Shown piece after piece: positions 1 through 6,002 of a stretch of DNA of 8,658 nucleotides. The stretch is from contig JAUXHZ010000031.1 of the NCBI GenBank assembly GCA_030621255.1, positions 1 through 8,658 of the forward strand. Direction: 5' to 3'. The translations under genes and the position numbers were made by a program. Numbering within the stretch: the first letter of the stretch is position 1; each line of letters begins with the position of its first letter. This DNA is from Candidatus Latescibacterota bacterium. GTDB taxonomy: Bacteria > Krumholzibacteriota > Krumholzibacteriia > Krumholzibacteriales > WJIX01. Below the pieces are notes generated by a model. The model made no database searches, was not told the origin of the DNA, and saw only the letters and a program-made list of their open reading frames with translations.

Positions 1-1172
1 CCATCACTGTCTAAAAACAAGAGCATATAGCCCAGGGTCATTTCCATTTCCGTATGCCTATAGTCCAGCAGCACAGAACTGTTTCCAGTTGTAATGGTTA
101 TCTCTGAAATTGCAACAGAGTGATTTGAAATTGTGTAGAATGATCCGCCTGTCGCGATCAATTGAATATCCTGATCAGATGAAACCGGACTCGCGTTGCC
201 GAATTCATCTTCAATAACAATTTTGTATCCGGCAAAATCGCCTGCGGTTATTGTGGAATCGCGAGGTGAAATCTCCACTTTCAGGGGCGCGGCGGGATTC
301 ACGGTAACCTGCTGCTGAGCCGCAGTCCACGATTGACCCGCTGCTGAAGCCGTAATGTCCGGAGTGCCTGCGCTAATATCCTTGTAATAGAAAGAAACCG
401 TGTCTTCTGCTACAGAAATAACAACACTTGAAGTCTCACTGAACCCCCCACCCCCCAGATGTGAAAAATCTCCATCAGAAGAAGTAGAAGAAAGATTTAC
501 AGTCTGATCTGAAGCCACAGGACTTGGATTATTATATTGATCCACAGTCTGGAGTCTCATTATATTCGCTATATCACCGGCAACAACTGTTCTTGGAGTG
601 GTAGTGAAAATGATACTAACAACCGCGTCCGGAGTAGTACTTAACACTGGTGATAACGCTATTGCTAAAGGGGAACTGCTTGAAGGATCCGAACTCACCG
701 TAAATTCAATATCTGACTCTACACTATTCTGAGCCTGAGCCTGTCCGGAAGATGAAAGAGTACTATCCCCATATACTATATCAACTGTTTCACCGGTAGA
801 AAGTGAATCTAAAGATATTACAATTGTTCTTGCGCCTATACTAATCGGATTTACAGCCAGCTCCCCTTCGCTTGACACGGTAATATAACCAGCAACTGAA
901 TTATTCGTCGATTGCGGCAGTGTCCAACCAGCGGGGATCAGAAGGGAAATTTCTCCATTTGAAAAATTTTCAGCGGCTGTATACGTAATTGTCCACTCGC
1001 CATACGTTCCGACAGTTACATCACCGGGTGGAGTAATCACTGCAGTACCACTTCCGGGGGCGGCTTTTAAGCTGTCGGCCCGGCATATAAGCAAAACAAA
1101 AAATATGAAGAACAATAGAACTCTATTGTGCCCCTTTGAATTTGCAATAAATTTATTCAATCTCGTATACAT
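1..1172 (-). CDS. Large secreted Ig-like-repeat surface protein, 5' part (3' end beyond window)
   Basis: One reading frame stays open for 390 codons from the ATG at 1172-1170 to the window edge, so the C-terminus is missing. Residues 1-38 form a signal peptide: basic start (MYTRLNK), a hydrophobic run at about 18-29 (VLLFFIFFVLL), then a likely cleavage near LKAA. The mature part is Ser/Thr/Gly-rich and beta-type. Domain 1 (about 50-185) has the pattern WTITYTA...LLIPAGWTLPQ...GYITVSS...TVDIVYGD, typical of Ig-like modules in large secreted proteins of uncultured phyla. Domains 2 and 3 are repeats of one another: VVAGD at 196-200 matches ITAGD at 308-312, a period of about 112 residues, each followed by a D-[EQ]-[FY]-[GN]-N-x-S-P-V-x-S-D-Q signature typical of bacterial Ig-like repeats. 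Expected location is the cell surface or outside the cell; adhesin or structural function is inference. The start is supported by the signal peptide, with only a weak Shine-Dalgarno (GTGGA). The stop codon of a small upstream frame overlaps this ATG. Confidence 0.88.
   Translation of the reverse strand, partial: MYTRLNKFIANSKGHNRVLLFFIFFVLLICRADSLKAAPGSGTAVITPPGDVTVGTYGEWTITYTAAENFSNGEISLLIPAGWTLPQSTNNSVAGYITVSSEGELAVNPISIGARTIVISLDSLSTGETVDIVYGDSTLSSSGQAQAQNSVESDIEFTVSSDPSSSSPLAIALSPVLSTTPDAVVSIIFTTTPRTVVAGDIANIMRLQTVDQYNNPSPVASDQTVNLSSTSSDGDFSHLGGGGFSETSSVVISVAEDTVSFYYKDISAGTPDITASAAGQSWTAAQQQVTVNPAAPLKVEISPRDSTITAGDFAGYKIVIEDEFGNASPVSSDQDIQLIATGGSFYTISNHSVAISEITITTGNSSVLLDYRHTEMEMTLGYMLLFLDSD
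444..456 (-). repeat. Interrupted homopolymeric G tract inside the surface-protein gene
   Basis: On the coding strand this reads six G, one T, six G, and encodes the Gly run in HLGGGGF in the second Ig-like repeat. Tracts of this kind are prone to slippage; a one-base change would frameshift the surface protein. Whether it varies in nature cannot be told from one sequence. Confidence 0.7.
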
Positions 1173-1276
1173 TATTCCACTTTTAACGGGCAAGGTATAT
1201 ACCAGATGCCGGTATCACCCGCTCCTAACCTTCCTACACGGTTACACAGGGATCTCAATCCAGTAGCAACAATCAA
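1172..1276 (-). CDS. Possible 34-codon upstream frame coupled to the surface-protein gene
   Basis: A frame beginning at TTG (1276-1274) runs 34 codons (MIVATGLRSL...PCPLKVE) and stops with a TAA whose last base is the A of the downstream ATG (TAATG). This is the geometry seen in translational coupling. A textbook Shine-Dalgarno, AGGAGG at 1284-1279, lies just upstream, but only 2 nt separate it from this TTG, which is too close for an ideal start. A second TTG at 1272-1270 is better spaced but in another frame. The peptide has no recognised domain, signal peptide or membrane segment. The region also carries several inverted repeats, so the open frame could be a by-product of RNA structure. 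Confidence 0.3.
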   Translation of the reverse strand: MIVATGLRSLCNRVGRLGAGDTGIWYIPCPLKVE

Positions 1277-1288
1277 TTCCTCCTGGAT
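1185..1288 (-). promoter_or_regulatory. Possible structured 5' leader of the surface-protein gene
   Basis: Three non-overlapping inverted repeats lie in the 117 nt before the ATG. H1 pairs ATCCAG (1288-1283) with CTGGAT (1263-1258) and holds most of the AGGAGG Shine-Dalgarno in its loop. H2 pairs TAACC (1244-1240) with GGTTA (1230-1226) around a 9-nt loop. H3 pairs AGCGGG (1223-1218) with CCCGTT (1190-1185), with one G-U pair, and encloses an inner hairpin ATACC (1215-1211) / GGTAT (1203-1199) with a 7-nt loop. H3 ends a few bases before the weak ribosome site of the gene, so it could influence initiation. I compared it from memory with the cyclic-di-GMP-I, TPP, cobalamin, glycine and fluoride riboswitch consensus patterns and saw no match. 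Pairing was found by eye without energy calculation. Confidence 0.35.
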
Positions 1289-1392
1289 AGCATATTACAC
1301 GCAAATATAGCCTAACTTACTACTACTATACAATCTAGAATGTTTACAATGATCCTTTTTTTAACTAAAATAAGCGCCCTGCCTCACAACTA

Positions 1393-1423
1393 TTTATAGC
1401 TTGAGATCCAAACAGTGCGTCAA
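1393..1423 (-). promoter_or_regulatory. Weak sigma-70-type promoter candidate
   Basis: TTGACG at 1423-1418 (5 of 6 matches to the -35 consensus) and TATAAA at 1398-1393 (5 of 6 matches to -10) are separated by 19 nt, longer than the preferred 17. Transcription would start near 1386 and give a leader of roughly 215 nt before the surface-protein ATG. A TATAGT at 1330-1325 is an alternative -10 box without a good -35. The candidate is plausible only because some promoter is expected in this gap. Confidence 0.25.
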
Positions 1424-1637
1424 AACAGCCTTTTTCTTAAAGCAAGATTACTACAAATCAGGGCAAAATGCAACATTGGAGATTTTACTGAAATTCCCCC
1501 TCTTTCTGCAATTACTATATTTTACGAGAATTTCTCAGCGGGGCCCGATTAATCTTGCAGCTGGAATTTGGAGAATACTCTATTCTTCCTGAATAAACTC
1601 AATATCATTTTCAGGCAGGGCACCAAGTTTGGGTATT

Positions 1638-2027
1638 TTAATGCACTATGATTACAGAATTCAACTCCCCAAAACCGTCATCGACACTATTTATGTTTCC
1701 TGGATCAGGAACCCACTCTTTGCCGTCAATCACAAACTTGTACTCATACCTGCCGGCCGATAATGGCAGCGTGATTTCCCAAACCCCTTTTTCATCAGTT
1801 CGGGAAAGAAAATCAACAGATTTTGACCAGTTATTAAAACTTCCCGCGATAGCTATTTTTTTAACTTCGGTTGAATAAACTGAAAATCTGATTCCACCAT
1901 CTGTTACCTCCGGCCCGGTAGAAGATTCAATATCGGTTCCCCCGAATCGCGTAAACCTGCCACATCCAACCAAGGTAAAAAGCAGAATAGCAGTTAACAG
2001 ATTAAGCATATTTTTGTTTATTCTCAT
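1638..2027 (-). CDS. Lipoprotein with isoamylase-early-set / AMPK-CBM (CBM48-like) domain
   Basis: A 129-residue predicted lipoprotein. The signal peptide ends in a clean lipobox, LVGC, with Cys22 as the lipidated residue. Gly at +2 gives no inner-membrane retention signal, so outer-membrane anchoring is likely. After a short linker, residues about 44-129 form one early-set domain of the kind found in AMPK-beta, isoamylases and branching enzymes: AIAGSFNNWS (59-68), LPLSAGRYEYKFVIDGKEW (87-105), PDP (107-109), then NSVIIV (123-128). Aligned by eye with AMPK-beta, the glucan-contacting residues are present: Trp67, Lys97, Trp105 and Asn123. Alpha-glucan binding is therefore possible but unproven, and there is no catalytic domain. 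The start lies 2 nt after the upstream stop (TAA-TT-ATG) with no clear Shine-Dalgarno, which suggests translational coupling. It is paralogous to the gene immediately upstream. Confidence 0.9.
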   Translation of the reverse strand: MRINKNMLNLLTAILLFTLVGCGRFTRFGGTDIESSTGPEVTDGGIRFSVYSTEVKKIAIAGSFNNWSKSVDFLSRTDEKGVWEITLPLSAGRYEYKFVIDGKEWVPDPGNINSVDDGFGELNSVIIVH

Positions 2028-2029
2028 AA

Positions 2030-2410
2030 TTACGGCACTATCAAAAGATTTGCCTTCCCTCCTTTTCCATCGTCAATAATTCTTGGATTGTTCGGGTCCA
2101 GCATCCAGACAGATTCATTAAATAAAAATCTATACTTATACCGGCCACTTTCAAGCTTCACAGTTCTTTCCCAATACAATGCTGAATCATTTCTGGTCAT
2201 TAATCCAACCAGCACCTCTCCTTCAGCAGCATCTCCCCTCGCCCAGTTATTCCAATCACCGGCAACCTGTACAACCTTAGCAGATTTGCTTCTCACATAA
2301 AAAGTCACGCTATTATCTTCTATCATAGGAGATTCTATCGATTTTTCGATATATCCCGCACATGATAAAAATAGTATAAGAACCAGCAAGATCAAACTTA
2401 TTCTAGTCAT
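2030..2410 (-). CDS. Lipoprotein with isoamylase-early-set / AMPK-CBM (CBM48-like) domain, paralogue
   Basis: A 126-residue predicted lipoprotein. A strongly hydrophobic leader (ISLILLVLILFLS) ends in FLSC, with Cys17 as the likely lipid-modified residue; Phe at -3 is less usual than Leu. Residues about 33-126 form one early-set domain: VVQVAGDWNNWA (46-57), a stretch between the first strands that is longer than in the neighbouring paralogue (about 58-78), LESGRYKYRFLFNESVW (86-102), LDPNNP (104-109) and ANLLIV (120-125). The residues matching the AMPK-beta glucan site are Trp56, Arg94 (in place of Lys), Trp102 and Asn121. Glucan or other glycan binding at the membrane surface is inference. 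The gene starts 12 nt after the upstream barrel gene, with a good ribosome site (AAGGGAG), and ends 2 nt before its paralogue, consistent with a tandem duplication within an operon. Confidence 0.9.
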   Translation of the reverse strand: MTRISLILLVLILFLSCAGYIEKSIESPMIEDNSVTFYVRSKSAKVVQVAGDWNNWARGDAAEGEVLVGLMTRNDSALYWERTVKLESGRYKYRFLFNESVWMLDPNNPRIIDDGKGGKANLLIVP

Positions 2411-2422
2411 AACTCCCTTATA

Positions 2423-4435
2423 TCAGAAAGCGAGACCCGCTTCAAAAGAAATTATCCAGCTCGCGGACATTTCCTCTTCAGCATTGCCCAAAATCTCTAA
2501 CCATTCCCTCTGATTCAAAACCGCTGATTTCCGGAAAATTCCTTTATCCTCCAGAAATTTTTCCCTTCCGTCACAAGTAATGCTGTAATGCCATTTGTCA
2601 AAAACGTAGGGGTTCAAGCCAACCCCAATCATACACCATGAAGAATACGCAAAACTTTTTCTCAACGCGAAGAAGGGATCAATAAACCCCCGTTGACCAC
2701 TCCAATTTTGATGATTATAAAGGACACCCCGTATATCCGCTAATAAATCGACTCCGTTAAAAAACGAAGTATTCCCAGTCAGTTTAAACGGAATAAGCAA
2801 TCGAGCCGGAATCGAATGGATTATTTTCATCTCAATTACTCTATCGGATAAATTATCCCTTTCACACATCAACAGCAAAGATAAACCCGGATTGCCTGAA
2901 CAGGGAAATTTCGTGTTTCCAGTATCGAGCTTTCTTGCTTCCAAACGCACACTGTAAGTACCCGATGATCTAAGAAAGAAAAGGTGGTTTGAATCAATCG
3001 TGTCACCATCCAGCCAAAAGTTCTTTCTCCTAATCCAGAAATAATCGGGTGGCAGATTTGAATAATTCTCGGCAGCACCCTCTACACCCCAATGAAACCC
3101 GGAGATTGTCATTCCGGCATCAAATCCTACTCTTTGCCTCATCCCATTCTTCACTCCGAGATTTTCTTTGAAACTGCAATTTCTTTTCCGGCAAGAATAG
3201 GAAAATTCTAAATCAGCAGTCCTGAATTTCTTCTCTATACCAGCGTATAACTTCCAGCCTGATTCTCCACTCCCATTATTCAGACAACACTCTTCTTCCC
3301 GGCTTAGAAACTCTTCCGCTTGAGACAAAGAAGTAGTTCCACTTAAATATTCCAATTCAATTAATGTGCTGTCGCAAGGCTTATAAGAACACCAAACTCC
3401 GTTAATATTCACCTCTTCAGCGCCGCCGAACAAACACTCACCCTCATCTCCGGAAAAGCCCCACTCTACATAACGCTTATCACGACGGAAAAGATAGCGC
3501 ATATTAATCCCTCCAACCGTTCCACCAAACATTGCGCCAATAATATCCGAATCACCGGGGTTCCTGTCCATAAACTGAAGCAGATTACCATATTCCGGGT
3601 CAAGCTCACCTGTTTCAAGGCCGCTCCTGTAGCCTTCAAGCCTTCCCGCGTAAAACACTCTTCCTGAAAATTGTTCCGTCAGGGCCACACCAACATCTAT
3701 CCCCCTGCAAAATAACCCAAGGGGATAATCATACGGCCCAACCCCACCAATTAATTCAAGAGGATCATCAAACCCCAATTTCCCCATCCGGTAGAAAGCC
3801 CTTATCTTCCATTTGCCGGCCTCGCTTAGCGCTTCGGACCGCAAAAGCACAGGACCGATATTCTCATCCACTCTCCCGCTATCCCTCAGCATTGCGGATG
3901 AGATCCTTAATCTTGTGTTTCCGGCAATATTTCCGTCGAAATTCCCCTTCAGAGAACCCATAAAATAGTCTTTTTCATAAATAGTCGTAATTTCAGCCGA
4001 CAACTCAGGTTCAGGTGCTCTTGTTTTACTATTAACCCTGAATTCTTCCGAAAAACGCAGCGTATACCGGCCATTATCTTCCCTGAAGTAAAAACAGGAT
4101 CTGCCCTCCTTATCCCTGAAAGAATGATCACTATCCGGTCTCAATTCTCCATTAACCAGATAGAGATATCTGTGTTTACCCGGCAATAAATACAACCTGA
4201 TTTCATACTGATTATTGTTCCATATCATTTTATCTATTGTTGGATTCCAGTTGTTAAAATCGCCTACCAGATAAACAGAAGCCTCCCCCGGCACTGACAA
4301 ACCAAAAACTATCTCTTCCCCATCAAGAAATACCGCCCCTTTTGCCGGAGAACCTGCAAAAACAAAAAGAGTAATAAGAAAAAAACTGATCCAATGCCTA
4401 TAATCTATTTTCAATCTCTGATCCCCCCAAGCCAT
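2423..4435 (-). CDS. Outer-membrane beta-barrel protein with N-terminal CBM48-like domain
   Basis: A 670-residue protein. A signal peptide (hydrophobic core ISFFLITLFVFAG, 16-28; likely cleavage near AKGA, 31-34) precedes an early-set domain at about 35-105, with VYLVGDFNNWNP (54-65) and LLPGKHRYLYLVNG (83-96). The remaining roughly 550 residues look like a beta-barrel: short alternating strands, many aromatics, and a C-terminal Phe after SFEAGLA, which resembles the C-terminal insertion signal of barrel proteins. I do not recognise the barrel family. The early-set domain keeps the first site Trp (63), but the positions of the AMPK-beta Lys and second Trp are Leu91 and Leu98. The protein has 13 cysteines, unusual for this class. 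The ATG at 4435 lacks a well-spaced ribosome site. A TTG at 4414-4412 is a strong alternative: a G6-containing purine stretch precedes it, it overlaps the upstream stop (TTGA), and it gives a cleaner signal peptide starting (L/M)KIDYRH. Confidence 0.85.
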   Translation of the reverse strand: MAWGDQRLKIDYRHWISFFLITLFVFAGSPAKGAVFLDGEEIVFGLSVPGEASVYLVGDFNNWNPTIDKMIWNNNQYEIRLYLLPGKHRYLYLVNGELRPDSDHSFRDKEGRSCFYFREDNGRYTLRFSEEFRVNSKTRAPEPELSAEITTIYEKDYFMGSLKGNFDGNIAGNTRLRISSAMLRDSGRVDENIGPVLLRSEALSEAGKWKIRAFYRMGKLGFDDPLELIGGVGPYDYPLGLFCRGIDVGVALTEQFSGRVFYAGRLEGYRSGLETGELDPEYGNLLQFMDRNPGDSDIIGAMFGGTVGGINMRYLFRRDKRYVEWGFSGDEGECLFGGAEEVNINGVWCSYKPCDSTLIELEYLSGTTSLSQAEEFLSREEECCLNNGSGESGWKLYAGIEKKFRTADLEFSYSCRKRNCSFKENLGVKNGMRQRVGFDAGMTISGFHWGVEGAAENYSNLPPDYFWIRRKNFWLDGDTIDSNHLFFLRSSGTYSVRLEARKLDTGNTKFPCSGNPGLSLLLMCERDNLSDRVIEMKIIHSIPARLLIPFKLTGNTSFFNGVDLLADIRGVLYNHQNWSGQRGFIDPFFALRKSFAYSSWCMIGVGLNPYVFDKWHYSITCDGREKFLEDKGIFRKSAVLNQREWLEILGNAEEEMSASWIISFEAGLAF

Positions 4436-6000
4436 ACCCTTGTAAAGAAATAAATCATTCTGTTCTTTTCCGCCAAATCCGGTTCCCAGCCTTGATTCAG
4501 GGCAATCGCGCAGTAAGAAGGATTAAAAGAACCAACCGAGGCCATGAAGACAAACCTCTGCGATGGCCTGTATTCAAGGGATATACTGTACCTGCTCTCT
4601 GTTGATTTGAATAAATATAGAGAACTGCGCAATAGCCATGAATCTGAAATGTTTATCCAGCCATCGGATAAAAAAGAAATTTTATTTTCGCCGCGGCAAT
4701 CATCAACACGGAAAGTGGTAAGAAGCCGGCTGAACTGATTATCATCCTCTATAGTTACAAGATACGAAGATCGCCTTTCTTCTCTAATTAGAACTCCTCC
4801 GTCCAGGATAAGCCCGGTCTTAAAACGCATATGAAGAGTATTCCTTACATATTTATACCCTTCACTGGAATCATATGAGTAAATATCTCCACCTTTCACC
4901 TTGAAGGTCACAGCGAGCTGAGGATGCCTCCATTGAGAAAGGATATAACTCTCAACCATCGAACTTCCTATTTCTCCTTCAGGATTAGTGTAATCAACTC
5001 CATAGTACCTATACCCGGGAAGAAATATAATCGAACCAAGAGAGGAATTCTTCAACCGCGCGCCTTTCACTTCCACTGAAAAAGCGGAATTATCCGGAAA
5101 GATCTGACTTATTCCCTCTTTACCGAATTTTTTCAGATCGAAACCGCTCAAAGACTCTTTATTCAGATTAAGAAAAGAAACACCTATTCTCTCAGTGTAC
5201 TCCGTCAGCACCCTGATTCCGGAATAATCTAACCCGCCGCTAAAACCAAAAGCTACAGCTTCACCTATTTGGGCTGATTGTGTTTCTGATATAAAGAGGC
5301 TGAAACGGCCCTTCTCTCTCCATTTAAGATTGGCATTAAAAAATCTGAAACTCGCGCCGGGGTTATTAAAATCAGGTAATCCCCCATTGTAATATTCGGG
5401 GTTCATTTCAGAGATTCTCGCTTCAGTATAGCGAATATCAGCCCATCTTCCGGCATCAATCCCGGCAATCATTCCCATGGCATTCCCCATTAGATAAGGA
5501 GAATCGCTGGAAACAACCGGTAATAATACCATGCTCGAATGATAAACCCTCTCTCTTAAATATGCTTTTAAATATAGTTTTTTGTTGAACAAATCTACGC
5601 CGATATGCCCCTGTTTTAAGTAAAACAAGTTTTTATAATCAACCGATTCGGTATCCTTTCTTCCAGTTGAACACTTCAGAAATATATTGAACGGTTTCAC
5701 ATTCCTTCCCTTTGCCATAAGAACAATTTCGTCACTCAGATGAGATTCATCCAACATAGCATTCCAGGAAAAGGGCTGTGAGTTTCTATAAAGTTCAACA
5801 TCATTTCTGTACAGGGCCGACCACTTATAATGGGATGTTGAATCGGACGACAAAACCGGGCTCGCCGAAAAGAAAGAAATAAATAAGATTAGAAATAAGT
5901 AAATAATAATCAAAGAGATCTCTGTTTTACAGAGAGGGAGAACACACCTGATTGTCTTAGCCCATCTTTTCATACATCCCTCTATCTCAAAAATCATCAT
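4411..6000 (-). CDS. Putative outer-membrane beta-barrel protein, family not recognised
   Basis: A 529-residue secreted protein with no domain that I can name. A long basic leader is followed by a strong hydrophobic segment (LIIIYLFLILFISFF, about 30-44) and a probable cleavage site around ASPVLSS (46-52). The rest is rich in alternating strands, Tyr/Phe/Trp and charged loops, consistent with a barrel, for example GRWADIRYTEARI and YSISLEYRPSQRFVFMASVG. The far C-terminus (FFTRVWLGGIRD) does not end in an aromatic residue. There are tandem ATGs at 6000 and 5997, 2 nt after the upstream stop and without a clear ribosome site. The ATG at 5973-5971 (residue 10, MKRWAK) is preceded by GAGGGA and is the better-supported start. 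The gene overlaps the next one by 25 nt, or by 3 nt if that gene starts at its TTG. The position between a PorV-like protein and a CBM48-barrel protein suggests joint work at the outer membrane. Confidence 0.75.
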   Translation of the reverse strand: MMIFEIEGCMKRWAKTIRCVLPLCKTEISLIIIYLFLILFISFFSASPVLSSDSTSHYKWSALYRNDVELYRNSQPFSWNAMLDESHLSDEIVLMAKGRNVKPFNIFLKCSTGRKDTESVDYKNLFYLKQGHIGVDLFNKKLYLKAYLRERVYHSSMVLLPVVSSDSPYLMGNAMGMIAGIDAGRWADIRYTEARISEMNPEYYNGGLPDFNNPGASFRFFNANLKWREKGRFSLFISETQSAQIGEAVAFGFSGGLDYSGIRVLTEYTERIGVSFLNLNKESLSGFDLKKFGKEGISQIFPDNSAFSVEVKGARLKNSSLGSIIFLPGYRYYGVDYTNPEGEIGSSMVESYILSQWRHPQLAVTFKVKGGDIYSYDSSEGYKYVRNTLHMRFKTGLILDGGVLIREERRSSYLVTIEDDNQFSRLLTTFRVDDCRGENKISFLSDGWINISDSWLLRSSLYLFKSTESRYSISLEYRPSQRFVFMASVGSFNPSYCAIALNQGWEPDLAEKNRMIYFFTRVWLGGIRD

Positions 6001-6002
6001 GC

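Larger units (their letters stand above)
1173..1637. other. 465-bp intergenic region
   Basis: This gap lies between the second lipoprotein gene and the surface-protein gene, both on the minus strand. Apart from the leader elements near 1172-1288 and the weak promoter near 1393-1423, I see no gene here. No stem followed by a T run, which would indicate a Rho-independent terminator, is visible after the lipoprotein stop at 1638. Small A/T-rich palindromes (AGAATA-CTC-TATTCT at 1572-1586, GAGAATTTCTC near 1533-1545) lack U tracts. The first 58 nt after the lipoprotein stop contain a short protein-like frame in another phase, treated as a finding. Read-through from the upstream operon therefore cannot be excluded. 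Confidence 0.7.

Noticed and set aside
1074..1172. Surface protein as a lipoprotein (LLIC at residues 27-30)
   Set aside because: Ile at -1 and Arg at +2 do not fit a lipobox; a standard signal peptidase I site near LKAA fits better.
1185..1288. Known riboswitch (cyclic-di-GMP-I, TPP, cobalamin, glycine or fluoride) in the leader
   Set aside because: The conserved cores of these classes, as I remember them, are not present; kept only as an unassigned structured leader.
1417..1430. GG-N10-GC spacing resembling a sigma-54 promoter
   Set aside because: Flanking bases do not match TGGCAC...TTGC beyond the GG and GC pairs; such spacing occurs often by chance.
1572..1586. Inverted repeat AGAATA-CTC-TATTCT as terminator of the lipoprotein operon
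   Set aside because: The stem is short and A/T-rich and no T run follows on the minus strand.
1401..1592. 63-codon plus-strand frame in the intergenic region, starting with TTG
   Set aside because: No ribosome site, no domain, TTG start, and it lies in a gap between minus-strand genes. Its composition looks random.
1510..1594. Plus-strand fragment reading REFLSGARLILQLEFGEYSILPE before a TAA, which looks like a protein end
   Set aside because: It has no start codon, an in-frame stop about 12 codons upstream, and no family that I recognise. Chance is the simplest explanation.
1638..4435. Polysaccharide utilisation locus
   Set aside because: No SusC/SusD pair, glycoside hydrolase, glycosyltransferase or sugar transporter is visible; only binding-type domains are present.
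4544..4738. Plus-strand frames inside the barrel, PorV-like and ppdK genes
   Set aside because: They are shadows of long, well-supported minus-strand genes, without domains or ribosome sites.
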